NCBI GenBank assembly: GCA_000711775.1 | Contig: ARYC01016931.1 | Location: 62,001 to 126,000, forward strand | Source of the DNA: Oxytricha trifallax | Taxonomy: Eukaryota > Ciliophora > Spirotrichea > Sporadotrichida > Oxytrichidae | Length of the DNA stretch: 64,000 nt | Reading direction: 5' to 3' | In this document: positions 1 through 12,189 of the stretch, piece by piece | How positions within the stretch are numbered: position 1 is the first letter of the stretch | Layout of the letters: each line of letters opens with the position of its first letter | The notes under the pieces: generated by a model | Told to the model about the DNA's origin: nothing | Database searches by the model: none | Seen by the model: only the letters and a program-made list of their open reading frames with translations | Position numbers and translations under genes: made by a program

Positions 1-1400
1 TAAAAAGTATTGCTTACTTCAGAGGGAAATCCTGATCTTTTCAAGAATGAGTTGAAAAATTAGCTAGATAAATATATAAAATAGCAATTTAAAATGAATT
101 ATAAACAATTATAATTAATTTTACTACTAATATCACTTCCAAAATCCACATTTTATTAAATAGCCTTCCTCTGTTGGTTTCTATAATATGTTATTTGATG
201 TCTTTAAGTTTGTAACATTAAATTTGATTTATTAATTGGCATTAATGAAAATTTTCTCATTTTGCTTGATTGAAATTTGAAAATATTGAACTTTATATAT
301 TTATCAATATATTCTGAACAATATTGTTCTATTCGAAACAATTGGCATATTATTTAAACTTAGTATTACTTGTAGGATTTTATAATAATTTATTAGAAAT
401 TTTGTGTATAGAATCAGATTTGAGACTATAATATGATTTTCATTTATATCTGTTAATTATTAATTTTTATTTAATTTAATTATAGTTATTTATTATATAT
501 ATTATAGAGCAAAAGAAAATTTGTAAAGCACATTTAGTAACAAATCGAAATAATTTTTAATGCCATTTTTGTACGAATATATTTGTAAAAACGAAGTAAA
601 AGGTATCGTTCAAAATACTACTCCTCTAATGAATTTTTACTTATGTTTATTAATATAAATACTCATAAATGAATTAGAGTTATTAAAACTATATAGTAGT
701 TAGTAAACTCTAGTATAAACTTATCAAATCCTATGAAGTTAAAATCATAAACCACGAAAGGAGCCTTAAGAGTATCATGAACTTAATTTACAGAGCAGAG
801 ATGGAAGCCTGAACTCAAAAATCTTTGAGTAAATTACCTTAAATTTATATTAAATATATATTTTTCTTAACTTAAATAGTTAAATACGCGATTACCGACC
901 TAAAAAATTACCAGGATGAAATACATAATAGAAATGATAACCTCAATAGGAAAGATTATAGAATTAATTGAAAATGAATGTAAATGTAATTATTTAATGA
1001 ATATTGAGTTAAATTAAAATTATTACATTTTGTTAAGAAAATGAAGGAATTTATTGACAACTTCGAGTTTAATATACTTAACAAAATTAATGACAAGTAA
1101 TAATTATTATATGTGTTGAACGTTTAAGAAATGAATAATTGAAAATGAAAGCCCTTACATTCAAATTAAGCAAGATGTTGAATAAGAAATTGAAGAGTAA
1201 TTAGTTATGAGTTTATTTAAGAGGATTTATTATGTTCCAATGTCTCAAATAATTATATAAATGTTTATATCTCTATAAAACGCAAAGAAAATCTATTTAA
1301 TTACTTAAGTTAGAATAATCTATAAGAAAAATTTATACAAAAAATTTGTCTATTAATTATCGATCATAAATTTTTAAAATAAAAAATTGTAATATATTAA
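1..1400. other. AT-rich stretch, no supportable gene
   Basis: Very AT-rich DNA. Around 890-1270 short stretches on the plus strand look weakly protein-like when TAA/TAG are read as Gln, but they change frame every 20-40 codons and match no family I recognise. They may be a heavily eroded host gene or chance. Nothing else is visible. Confidence 0.4.
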
Positions 1401-1825
1401 TATTGTAGGAATACATTTGATTAGGAAAATTAAATTAAAATTAAATATATTAATAATTTAATTTTGTGGCAGTTAACTTTCTGGAAGCCTAGACAATATG
1501 GTACTTGTTCGATAGAGAATTTAAAATTCAGCTGGACTTTACTATTGGCGGTACCCCTCTATCGCATTCCTGAAGCGAGATAACTCGACTTTAATTTTTG
1601 GTGATTTGTTTAGTTGATTTTAATGTAAAAATTAAAGTCGAAGTTATCTCGCTTCAGGGATGCGATAGAGGGGTACCGCCAATAGTAAAGTCCAGCTGAT
1701 TTTAAATTCTCTATCGAACAAGTACCATATTGTCTAGGCTTCCAGAAAGTTAACTGCCACAAAATTAAATTATTAATATATTTAATTTTAATTTAATTTT
1801 CCTAATCAAATGTATTCCTACAATA
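1401..1825. repeat. Foldback element, family 1, copy 1 (TA-flanked MITE)
   Basis: A 425-bp near-perfect palindrome. It begins TATTGTAGGAATACA and ends with the exact reverse complement, so the outer TA on each side fits a TA target duplication of the Tc1/mariner kind. Each arm is about 190 bp around a short asymmetric centre near 1610-1625. The arms carry a conserved core, TGGACTTTACTATTGGCGGT, followed by TATCGCAT. There is no coding capacity, so this is a non-autonomous element. Four more copies lie at 8914, 17345, 30340 and 53938. Confidence 0.9.
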
Positions 1826-2843
1826 ATATCATAGATTAAAATTAAAATGGATTTAAGAATGTCTAGCTAAGAGTTTATATCCCAAGCTTCTTGCGCAGTT
1901 ATTTGATGTAAATATCAAAGTAAGTAATTATTTATCTAAAATTTCGACATAAAAACTCATATTTCCTTGATTATAAACAAGATATCTCATTGAATTCTTA
2001 TTTACAAGAATGTATAAGATTTTAATTTTCCAACCCGCGCCTATTTTATGACTTTAAATAAATAGATCAAGTATGAATCGTTCATAAAACCTAATAAGTA
2101 TATCAAGCTATGCTATATTCTGCGATAATACACAATTAAATTGGAAAACCTAAATAACTAATTAAATTAAGTTTCTCAATTATCTGTCTAGAGTTGAATG
2201 CAATTAATTCTTTATACTTCAGTCCTTTATCTATTTCATTTTTTCCTCCATTTGTAATAAGATAAATTAAATTTATAAAATTAATGGCAGTTTTTTTTTA
2301 TTTCATGTGTTTTATTTTGCCTATTTGTTTTCTTTTTTATCTAAATTAAAAAATTAAAGCACCAATTTTAGAAAGCATTCCGATAATTTTGATATAAAAA
2401 ATGCAATAACTCGGATTCCTCATTGTAAATGACGTTGTATTATTTGATAGAGCTTAATAAATATTTACATTTGTTGAAATTTTTAATTAAAAGTTTTAAT
2501 AAGCTTATGATCAATACCAATTTACACAAAATATTGACTTTGTACACTATTATTTAAGTCATTTATTTAGCATCTAAAATTTTTTTATCTTTAAGTTTTG
2601 ATACTTGAGATTAAAATTTAATTGCGTTCTTTTTTTATAGTTTATAGTTTTCATTGTCTAAGGGAATTTAATGAAAACGAATTGAAAAAAATGTACCTCA
2701 TTAAATAAGAATCTTCAAATCTTTCGTAATAAATTACTAAAATTATAACTGTAATCCTTTAATTATAGCTTAAATGTTTATTTCTCTCCTTTCAGCATTT
2801 AAATATCATGAATTATCCATAGTAAATCTTCAATTTTAATTCA
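1826..2843. other. AT-rich intergenic DNA, nothing recognised
   Basis: No open frame, RNA gene or repeat could be supported in this stretch. Confidence 0.4.
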
Positions 2844-3527
2844 TTACTCGCCCCTTGATGATGAATGATTTAAAATCAAATAAATTTAACATATTCACTG
2901 TTTAATACTAAAATCAAACCATCAATTTTAGTCGTGACGTAGACGTATCTGAGTGAGTTGACGTGGCAAATTCCGTGACGTGGCAGTCATGAAGTAGAAA
3001 ACTCCGAAAAAACCAATCTCGCTATCACCTAGTCTCCTCCCGAAATCAAGATGTCTGGTTATAACCCGGACAGAGCTTGCAAGATTCAACCAGGAAACAG
3101 AAGTTGGAGAAAAACGCTTACCGGTCCCACCGCTGCTGGGAAACGTAATCCCTGTCCTTTCGCTGTGGTAGCTTCAGTACCCTAACCCGGTGTGGGAGAA
3201 AAATCCTTATCGTTGGCTTCAATGGTTTTCGTCTTCTCACTTTTGAAGGCAGAGCGTACCTTCATCCTGCTCCCTATTACCTAGGAAACTGAACTCAAGC
3301 CAGGTAACTCATCTAATGCAGGGAAATCTTAGGATCCAGCTCACTTGAAGAGTGAATGCTGACAGATTGAACCCCGCCGACTGGCCCCTCATGCGGTGCG
3401 CCCAGCAACCCCCTACCTGCCCTCGATAGGCCTTAGTGTAGTAGAAAGCTCTATTAGAAAGTCCTAAGTGGTTGGTACCACCTAGCAATTAACTTTCTAA
3501 TTTAATTTTTTTTTTTACTCGCCCCTT
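2844..3527. other. GC-rich island bounded by a 13-bp direct repeat
   Basis: The 13-mer TTACTCGCCCCTT occurs at 2844-2856 and again in the same orientation at 3515-3527. Between them, about 2990-3490, base composition is far richer in G and C than anything nearby. On the plus strand an open frame runs from ATG 3050 to a TGA near 3361 (about 104 codons, beginning MSGYNPDRACK), with other short frames on the minus strand; none resembles a known protein. I tested the region by eye for tRNA, rRNA and SRP RNA motifs and found no convincing fold. Direct repeats of this size resemble the pointers that flank eliminated sequences in hypotrichs, but eliminated DNA is normally the AT-rich part. Function unknown. 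Confidence 0.5.
2921..2959 (+). repeat. 39-bp conserved motif, copy 1
   Basis: This segment contains GTCGTGACGTAGAC and matches 26292-26330 at 37 of 39 positions. The other copy sits upstream of the main coding part of the uS11 locus. The role is not known; it could be regulatory or the edge of an eliminated segment. Confidence 0.7.
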
Positions 3528-4295
3528 TATTTGATATTTCTTTGATATTTTTTAGATTAATGTTAGAGTCTTACTGGTGATTTTGTTGAGAGAAAAAAGG
3601 CCAAATTTCAAAATAAGAAATAGAAATTAGCGAAATTTTTAGTCTTTTTATGATGATTAAATATTTAGATTTACTGCTTAAGCTTAGGTATGGTACTAGT
3701 ATTATTGATAAAATACGAAACAATAGGAAAAAATAACATTTTTAAAATCAAAACAGCTATTAATTAAATATATGTAAAATAAATTACAACTTAATTTTAT
3801 AAAATAAGCAAAAAACGATATTTTTACTAAACATGTTCATTAGTTGTATTAGAAAGCTTATTTATAATATAATTATTTGTTTATTTTAGAATAATGTCAA
3901 TGATTGCTTGCATCATTTTAATACATATGTATTTGTGTAGTAGTTAATTTAGAAATTTCATAGTATATTCTTTATAAATTCTCTAAACTGCAATCCTATT
4001 AAATTCGAGAAGCGCTGATTGTAAATTCTATTTTGAGATAAATATGAATAGCATTAGTTTTAATAACCTAGTGCTTATATTCAGATGTATGTTGTAATAT
4101 GTAAGTAAAATTTAAGATAGTTACACACTTACTTAATCAGGTTTTTAAGTAAATTGCAACTTAGATTAGAGAGGTTTCAGAGATTTTATTTTATGTTTCC
4201 TTCATTTTAAGTATTATTTAGAAATATATAATTTTATTACGTTATTTAATTGTTAATCAAAAAAATTTAAATTCAAAAATTCATGATCAATAATA
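3528..4295. other. AT-rich DNA; left end of the first TBE not resolved
   Basis: No gene seen. The left terminus of the TBE copy that starts near 4.3 kb should lie here, but no C4A4-like tip could be identified, so that terminus is probably lost or too decayed to see. Confidence 0.35.
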
Positions 4296-4299
4296 GAAA

Positions 4300-5200
4300 C
4301 TTAGTCTAATCAGTGCTGAATTATGCAGATATAGCAAAGCTATTAGATAAGAGTTCCTCTTTGGCTGTTAAGCATTTCAATTTGCTTAAAATCATCCAGA
4401 AAATAAATTAAAAGCTCGCTGAAGTCTATTTTGATCACCTCTGCTACTCAAAGACTAAACTTTTAAGTACTTGGAACTCTTTCAATTAGACTATCGAAAC
4501 GTAATATTAAATCAGAAATCTCCTGACATGCGCATCTTTCCACAAACTATTGCTAATCTTTATTGGAAAAATGGTATAACTTTCAAGACTGTCAAGAGAG
4601 CAAAGTGAGTGATTGATTTTACAGGGACATTTATAGAAAAATTTAATTACTATATTAATGATTAAAGGCAGAGGGATGTTGATAATAACATGAAGTTTAG
4701 CACGCTGATGAGCAATATTTACCTTCACCATATTTTTTTATAAGTTTTGGTACAAGAAGTATGATAATACAGAAGTATATGACTAAAAATTAAAGGTAGG
4801 CACACGATCAATTTTAGCTAGTATTAGTTAAGATTATGTTTTAAAAATTTAAGCATTTAACCCTAGCTCTTTTAGGTAGGAGTGATATATGGAAATTTTA
4901 CATAATCTGAGAGATCAATGAATTATGTCAGAGTTTGTTGATAACCTTTCTGATAATAACACTAAGGAGTCTAAGAAAAGCTAATAAAGAGTTAAATATA
5001 ACTGCTGTATACAATGTTTAGTTATTGCCTTTAATTTAATAGAATTGAATTCTGGTGAGCTAAATAAAGACTCGCTACAAAAAACTGCTGTTGTATTACC
5101 TTAAGCATGACTTGCCTATCGATACAGTCTACTTGATTCAAAGCATCTATTAGAGATTAAGCATAGAGAAGGATTAATGAATGTTTAAAAATAAGTATTA
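4300..5200 (+). pseudogene. TBE transposase (42-kDa type), copy D
   Basis: This is the remnant of the DDE transposase of a TBE element. It starts with LNYADIAKLLDKSSS, matching LNYTSIARLLHKSP of the copy at 56.6-57.6 kb. A helix-turn-helix-like stretch (TIANLYWKNGITFKTVKRAK) is followed by VIDF and an ADEQ segment where the better copy has the catalytic-type HADEG, and near 5020-5060 by CLQFNRIEFW, matching YNPQFNGIESYW. The frame shifts several times and a TGA interrupts the FW motif, so the copy is dead. The transposase would cut and join element ends and, in Oxytricha, related proteins help remove germline DNA. Confidence 0.7.
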
Positions 5201-5229
5201 GTCGAAATAAATGAATAAATAATATTACT

Positions 5230-5954
5230 ATTTTCAGTACATTCTTTTCTTCTTCCTGTGATTAGCTAGGATTAGTATTTCTTTACTTCGAGCAAGCACA
5301 AGCATCGATGTTCATTTCATCTGCCTTTATATATCTTAATAAGTCTCTTGCTTACTTAACGTATTGTCTCTATGAATTTTGCAGGTCTTTTCATAATAAA
5401 TATACCAGTTCATAGCTTACAAAGTTATAAACCTAAGCTTTTTTGAAAAGTAAAGATTATTTTTATGCTCACCGAGCTAGGTCTTGCTTATTGGAATACC
5501 TTGCTTTTTTTAATCTTAAAGAGAAATAGAGTATCATTCTTCTTCAATTATTTCTCTAAGATAATTCTATCTTAAAGTATCAAGAATACCAAAGAAAAAC
5601 TTCCTTTATAAAGTTTGTTAGTGAGTTTTTCTTGGTTCGAAGGTTATAAATCAATTCTTCATCTTTCATATAGCAGCTTCATTAAGATCAGTGACAGAAA
5701 TCCTTGGATAGTTAAAAATCACTATAAACTTAATTTTATGTTCTTAAAGGCATTCTTTATATCACAGAATATTGCCTCTAAGAATGATATTTATGTACCT
5801 ACCATAGTTGGAAGAAATAAACCTTCTAGAATACTTGTTTAAGCATAATTTGTCATTTTTCATGCAGATTGAGAATCGATAGAAATATTCTTTACTCCTA
5901 ATTGATATCATTTCTTGAGCCTAACCCTATCTATTGCAGCAATCATAGATTCAT
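5230..5954 (-). pseudogene. TBE 22-kDa-type ORF, copy D
   Basis: Read leftwards from ATG at 5954, this segment aligns at DNA level with the starts of the plus-strand genes at 11196 and 55799. The hallmark FFFGILDTLRQNYLREIIEE is at about 5600-5540, matching FFFGALGTLKESFLRQFIED in copy A. The frame is interrupted by TGA and shifts. The family function is not known; its place between transposase and kinase genes fits the small third ORF described for Oxytricha TBE elements. Confidence 0.65.
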
Positions 5955-6527
5955 CGTTGTACCTTCTCTTTATAATGAATTTAAATTCTAATATAAATAT
6001 ATAAAAATATATTATCTAGATCCTTATGTTAAAATCTTACTATCAAATATTAACATCTTATAGGAAGTAACCTGGCAAAGATATATAAGAAAACAGGCAG
6101 AAACTGTTATAAACTTCAGAGATAAAAACCCTATTTTATCAATTTGGTTCCATTAAATTAGTACTAAATTTGTATAAATTTAATTATTACTGGTACTAAA
6201 TCTATTGAAATTCAATTATAACCAATTTGATACCTAAACTTAATTAGTACCTTGTCTTAAACAAATGAGGGTTTAATGGAAAAGTTCCAAAAATTGCTCA
6301 AGACTGAATTGGTATCAGTACCAATCCGATTTTATAATTTGTTAGTACCATAATCAAAATTATTAAGTATGAAATTAGAAAAATTATATTTTTAAACTAA
6401 GTGTAAATATGATCTCTAACACCTGAATTTCGACCATAATTGTTGTCGTATCAACTCCAATATAGAGTTAAAATAACCAGAAAAGTTAATAGAGCTTTAT
6501 AATAGAAATTTTAATTTGAATTTAAAC

Positions 6528-7880
6528 ATGGCGGCTAACTTAAATTGTAAGGTAGTTTCTTTAGGAGCAGGATAATCATAGCTAAAATTTTGACTACAAA
6601 ATACTGATATTATTTATTTTGAGAGGGAGGAAGAAAGTAGAGGCCTTTAAATGTGGAGTTTAAATATAATTATATTATTTAGAGAAAATAAAAAAACAGC
6701 TGCAAGTAATAAAAATAAAAACGTTTAAATTCAAGACTGCTAGAACTATTTCTCAACTGAATAAAGCTTGAAGAATATAATTAAATAAATTATGTAAAGG
6801 CTAAGGTGTATTTTAAGCACGATAAGGTAGATGGCAGGTATTAGTGCATGACATGCATGAAGTCATATACTCACTCAGTTGAAGTTAAAAGGCAAATGCA
6901 AAAGCATCATTTTAGAGAGTTCTTGATTTTGGATTTAGAGTCTTAAAAAACTATTACCAACTGAATGAAAATCAATAATATAGAGTCTTAAGAATTTAGA
7001 AGGAAAATCTCAAGAAGCAGAATAGAATCAATGAATTAATCTGCAGGCAAAGCCATTGTAGCTGATTTCTTTGAGAGATATATATATTTCAACGCATTAA
7101 TTGCAATTGATCTTAGCAGTTGCATTGAAAATTACATGAATATAAGCTTTTCTAACAAAGGAAAGTTCATTGTGATTGATAAATATATAGATGGTTCACT
7201 CTTTCAATTATTTTATTAAGAATGAGTAGTATCGAATGAATTTGCGAACGATATATGGTTCTATAGAAGCTATAAGATGAGATTGCAAGAACTTTCTTAA
7301 GTTGATTGTGTTTTTTAGGCTCTGTTTCATTGCACTAGGACTAAAGAAATTAAAATTACTTTTATTGACTCTCTATATTATTCAAATACCCAGATTATTT
7401 AAATATATACTCTCAATTAGGAAAAAGGGTGTCAACAGGTATCATAACTTGAATATTATTATAGAGATTATAAGCCAGGAAATTTTATGTTAAACTTCTG
7501 CCCTTCAGAAGTAGTTGTTATTGATTTGAAATGGCTTAATGATAAGAGAATGAAATGTTTAGCTAAGGTTCTTGGTAACCTATGATACTTTCTAATTAAA
7601 TAGAAGATGACTAAATGGTTCATTTATGTGGGAAGTGTATGAAGTTGCTGCTATTCATAATAGTATGATATGAAAAGCATACCTTAAGTTATCATTAAGC
7701 ATGAAAAATAATGAATTAAATTATATTGGAACCTTGTTAAGTAAATAGATTTTATGCTAAAATTATAAGTATAGTAGGTATGAAAATCGTGAAAGCCACT
7801 CATTATCTTCAGGAGCCATAAGATGACATACTTGAAAGAATATTGAAAGAGTAATATATAAGAGATACAATAACGACATC
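6528..7880 (+). pseudogene. TBE zinc-finger/protein-kinase ORF (57-kDa type), copy D
   Basis: The gene starts with ATG at 6528 (MAANLN), identical to the start of the minus-strand copy at 10620. Two degenerate C2H2 fingers follow, the second reading YQCMTCMKSYTHSVEVKRQM with one ligand changed. Downstream, near 7190-7260, is VVSNEFANDIWF, homologous to copy A, and near 7470-7535 a kinase catalytic-loop remnant RDYKPGNFMLNF with VVIDLKW after it. Several frameshifts and TGA codons occur, including one about 20 codons after the start. It is a relic of the element's zinc-finger kinase and unlikely to be functional. Confidence 0.7.
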
Positions 7881-8289
7881 CAAAAAGAATTCGTTTAATT
7901 AAAGTGAATTAATAGTAATAATTTAAAAAAAAAATATGAAAAAAGGTTTATCGAAGAATGATGTTGAGATTTATAATTTCGAGCCGTTTTTATACACAAA
8001 GAAATAAAAAGGTTTATATATGACATTATAAAAAACATCGATGATATATTAGATCTTTTTATTAATAAATTAATTATGATTTTATTGAAAGAACGGGTAC
8101 ATATTTTATAAATGAATATACCTAATTATAATCAAAACCCAAAAACCCCTTAATTTAATGTTTTAGTGATTTGACTTGTAGAAAATAGTTTGTGTCAAAA
8201 GAGTTTGGTATTGAAAGCGCAGGATTTTGAGAATTTAATATAATATTTAATGATTATTAGTGTACTTAATTCAATCTAATTTAATCTGT

Positions 8290-10620
8290 TTATCTTTGTG
8301 GTACCTCTTAAATCTTGCTCTCTGGAGTGGATTAAGTATGTCTTCTAATGATTATCTAGGATAAGCTGAAGCACTTACGATTATCATCTCTGCAATCTTC
8401 TTTATTTCATTGCAGACAACTTCCTGTAATATAAGTTTAAAAAGAAGCCAAACTTATTGATTATTTCTCATACTTTGATCCAAAATAAGACATACTTTCC
8501 ATATCACACTCTAAGATTATGGTAGCAACTGCTTAAATATCCCAATAAAGCCCTTTAGTCCACTTCTCAGCGATTGGAAAGTATCCTGCTGTGCCAAGCA
8601 CCTTCCAAAGTCACTAATTCTTATATTATCACTTTATTGAAATTAATGACTAATAATTCTCATAGACAGAGATTTAACATAACATTTTCAGGCTTCAATC
8701 TATATGTACATACAAAAGTGCATGAAGCTCTTATACACCCTAAATCATTTCTGTAAGCATCTCATTTATATCATCTGGATATAAATTTTGATATAGATAC
8801 TTTCTCAAATTCATTTCAAACTTTTTCAGTCTTAATGCAACAATTCCATGCCCAAGAATAAGTCCATTGAGTCTTAATAAGGTTTTATACTATTTATTCA
8901 AAACTACTCTTATTATTTTAGGAATACATTCAAAAATGGAAAATTAATATAGATTAAATTTAATTTAATTTAATTTATAATCTTAGCAGTTAAATTTGGC
9001 AAATTTAAAGATCTTGGGCTCAATTGATAGAGAATTTAAAATAAGTTGGACTTTGCTTTTGCAGTACTATTTTATCGCATCTCTGATGCCAGATAAATTT
9101 TTTTAATTAAATGCCTCTATATTCAACATATTTTATCCTCAATTTAAAGTCAATTTATCTCGTTCCAGAAATGCGACAAAACAATCCTGCCAATAGCAAA
9201 GTCAGCTAATATTAAATTCTATATCAAATAAGCAAAAATCGATTATAATTGCCAACTTTAACAGCCAAGATTTTGAATTTGGTATAAATTAATTTTCCAA
9301 ATTTGAAAGTATACTTACAATATTATGTATTCATATGCAAATTCATTTGATACTGCTCATTTTTAATGAGAAACTTGAAAGGATACTAAGTAAGCAAACT
9401 CATACACCTCTAAGGCTTGTTTGGTAGGTGAAAATCAATTAATTTTTAATATCCCATTATTAATTGCATTAAATACAGGTATATTCATATCTCTCTTAAA
9501 GGCATGCTATAAGAGTAACATTTGTTGGTGGATTAATTGATTCAAATCAATTCAGCTGATTGGGAATATTTATTAAAATACTTAAAATTTAATAAAATGT
9601 TTTATCAATTGTTGCAAGCTTGAAGAAATTTGCAAACTCAAAGGACGAACATCTTGAGTGAACTAATTTTAAAGCGCAAAACTAATTTATGAATTTAAGT
9701 TGATTCACATAACTTTAATTGTTGAAAATATAAGTATCTAAAAAGTATTCTTATGCCATTTTGCAAATCTATTTTCTAACGAGCCATGACTCCCTTCAAA
9801 ATCTCGGATTTAGGCGATTTAAAGAATTTGAAAACATGAAAACCAATTTAAAGCTCCGTTTTTATTCACCCAATCAAAACAATAGAAGTTTGACTTTGTA
9901 GTGAGATTCAAAGCGAATTAAAATTGCTTATTTAAAAATCTATTTTTTCAATTTTTGACATAAAATTTCAATTTTCTTATTAAATTTATGGGTCATTAGG
10001 TGTTTTTCTACAATCACAAAGCCAGATTATTTTTACTTTTTTATATCGCAACTTATGTTTATATCTTGTAATGATACCTTCTGCTTGAATTTTATGTTGG
10101 AAAGTTTTATGATATAAAAAAGCATATCTCTTGATCCTTTCCTCAAGTAGCTTATCATTATTCAGGACTTTACTTAAGTGTTGCTTTTGCATATGCCTCT
10201 TTACTTTTGCTGAGTGAGCATATAATTTCATTCATGTTTGGCACTTATACCTACTCTTTACTTTATTATCTTAAAATATATCTTATCTCTGCCAGAGTAT
10301 ATCTCTTTGATCTGGTTCTTTAAGCTTGACTCAGTTGAGAAGAAATTTTCGCAATCTTTACATTAAAATGTTTTTATTTTTTCAATTGGTTCTTGTTCCG
10401 TTTCTTTCTCAATCAACTCAATTTATGCATAAACTCCCATTTCTACACTATTTTTCTCTCTTAAAACTTTAAGCATCAAAGACTTATCCTTCAAACTCTA
10501 GAGATATTAGCATAATCTCCCTTTCAATATAGATTATTTCTAGTTTCTTGTAGGACCCAAAGTTGAGCAATATTGATCTTTCTCCAAGAAAACTGTCTTA
10601 AGATTTAAGTTAGCCGCCAT
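8290..10620 (-). pseudogene. TBE zinc-finger/kinase ORF (57-kDa type), copy A, interrupted by a foldback element
   Basis: It starts with ATG at 10620 (MAANLNLKTVFLEKDQ). The first finger reads FQCKDCENFFSTESSLKNQ with its histidines lost. The second finger region ends KVKRHMQKQH, and its second cysteine position (near 10234) is now a TGA. A frameshift lies between the fingers. The kinase part includes AVSNEFAYEY next to the insertion at 9322-8914, then on the far side RLKPENVMLNL (the HRDLKPEN motif with HRD degraded) and WDIQAVATIILE, equivalent to the DxWxxG helix. The gene ends near the left tip. Finger loss, stops and the 409-bp insertion make it a clear pseudogene. Confidence 0.8.
8914..9322. 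repeat. Foldback element, family 1, copy 2 (degenerate, inside TBE kinase)
   Basis: It starts TATTTTAGGAATACA and ends CTTACAATA, with recognisable but diverged family cores (GGACTTTGC, TTATCGCAT) in both arms. Of the five copies it is the most decayed. It lies inside the kinase gene of TBE copy A, since kinase homology resumes on both sides. Confidence 0.8.
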
Positions 10621-11195
10621 GTTTAAATTCAAATTTAAATTTCTATTATAATGCTCTAATTAACTTTCTGGTTTTTGTAGCTCTCCATAGGAGTTTATAC
10701 GACAACAATTATTGGTGAATTTCTGGTGTTAGATATCAATTTTATGTCTTGTTTATAATTATATTTTTTCGAATTTAATTATTAATATTTTTTATGATAG
10801 TTCCAACCAAGTATAAAATCAGGTTGTTGCTGGTTCCAATTCATTTTTGAACGATTTTGGAACTTTTTCCTTAAAACCTCATTAATATAAACTAACGAGA
10901 TATCAAAAAAAAATTTTTTAGTTAAAATTTTACTAAGTACTAATTAAATTTTGGTACTATTAAATTGGTTCAAATTAAATTTAAACAAATTTAGTCCTAA
11001 TTTAATGGAACTAAATTCTTAAAAATGGAGCTCCATTTCTGAAATATGTTACTGCTTCTGACAGCTTTATCAACGTATCTTTACCAGGATGACCTCCAAT
11101 TAGACGCCCATATTTAATACTAAAATTTTAATCTATAGGATCCAAAACTCTATTTATTTAAATTATAAATTCAAATAACAAGAGAAAGAACAAGG

Positions 11196-12184
11196 ATGGA
11201 ATCTATAAGTGTTGCATTGAATAAGGTTGAAGCATTAGAAATGATTTCAAGATTTAGAATCAAGGAAGACCTCTATTGATTCTATAAGAACAATGACATT
11301 TAAAAATTAAGTTCCTTATGGAATATTGATAAATATGTGTAGAATTTTCTGGGTGCAAAAAATTTCTAGAAGAAGTTGGCCTTTCCAGGATATTGATATT
11401 TAACAATTTTAAATTCATTATTCAAGATTAACTTTTAAACTTAGCTTAATTCATTTAGTAACTGTAATGTTAATACTGCCTGGACTTTGTTGATTCCTGA
11501 CTCAACATGGTAAGCATATAACATTTTCTTAATCATATACTATAGTGGGATAATTCCTTCTAACCAAAATCTCATTCTTAAAAGCGATACTCTGTGATGA
11601 GAAGAAAGACTTTAAACAGTAAAATTAATGTGTAAAAATAACAACTACTACCCAGAGATCTCAATCACTAATCTCCACGAGGATGCAATGAAAGATGAAG
11701 AGTTAGTTGTTCATCTTCACACGAAGAAACAATTATCTTTCAAGGTTCCAGAAAGGAACTTCTTCTTTGGTGCTCTTGGCACTTTAAAAGAGAGTTTTCT
11801 CAGATAGTTCATTGAAGATGCTCACAAGATTCACTATTCTATTTCTCTTAATGATCAAAAGAAAAAATGCATACTATTAATTGAGATTTGGCTTCCGGAG
11901 CTTAAGAAGCTTCCTTACCTCTCTAGTAAGCATTGTTTCATAACTCTGTAGGAAATCCTGGAACTGGTATATTCCTTAAGAAAGACTATGCAAAGGTTCA
12001 CAGAGAGAAAAGTTCAAAGACAATTTATGAAGTGAGCAAGAGTCTTATAAAGATTTTTAAAAGCAAGATGAAAGAACATAGTTGCTGGAGCTGGCACTAA
12101 GAGAAGAAAAATAGGCCCAAGAAAGTAATAAAATGAAAAAAATTAGAGAAGCAAAACTCCTTTATAGGCAAATTTAATATGTGA
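11196..12184 (+). pseudogene. TBE 22-kDa-type ORF, copy A
   Basis: ATG at 11196 opens a frame homologous to 55799 (plus) and 5954 (minus). The best-preserved block, about 11660-11900, reads ISITNLHEDAMKDEELVVHL and then FKVPERNFFFGALGTLKESF. The 3' part ends in GKFNM then TGA. Frames change near 11560-11640 and again before the C-terminus. No enzymatic motif is visible; the role within TBE elements is unknown. Confidence 0.65.
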
Positions 12185-12189
12185 ATATA

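Larger units (their letters stand above)
4296..8132 (+). mobile_element. TBE-type transposon copy D, decayed, inverted relative to copy A
   Basis: Three divergent gene remnants occur in the order transposase (plus), 22-kDa-type gene (minus), zinc-finger/kinase gene (plus). This is the mirror image of the arrangement in the better-bounded copy at 8133-13260, and spacer DNA between the last two genes is also homologous (about 6.1-6.5 kb versus 10.65-11.1 kb). Telomere-like tips are not visible. Copy A begins directly to the right and may have landed in or beside this element's right end. Coordinates are therefore those of the recognisable genes, not of true termini. Confidence 0.7.

Noticed and set aside
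2990..3490. GC-rich island as an rRNA, SRP RNA or tRNA gene
   Set aside because: No diagnostic motifs or convincing fold could be found by eye; left as unexplained.
4507..4731. Minus-strand frame inside TBE copy D
   Set aside because: The plus strand encodes the transposase motifs here; the antisense frame is a shadow.
8133..8149. C4A4-like sequence as a chromosome end
   Set aside because: A single 17-bp unit at a transposon tip with a matching partner at 13244, not a telomere array.
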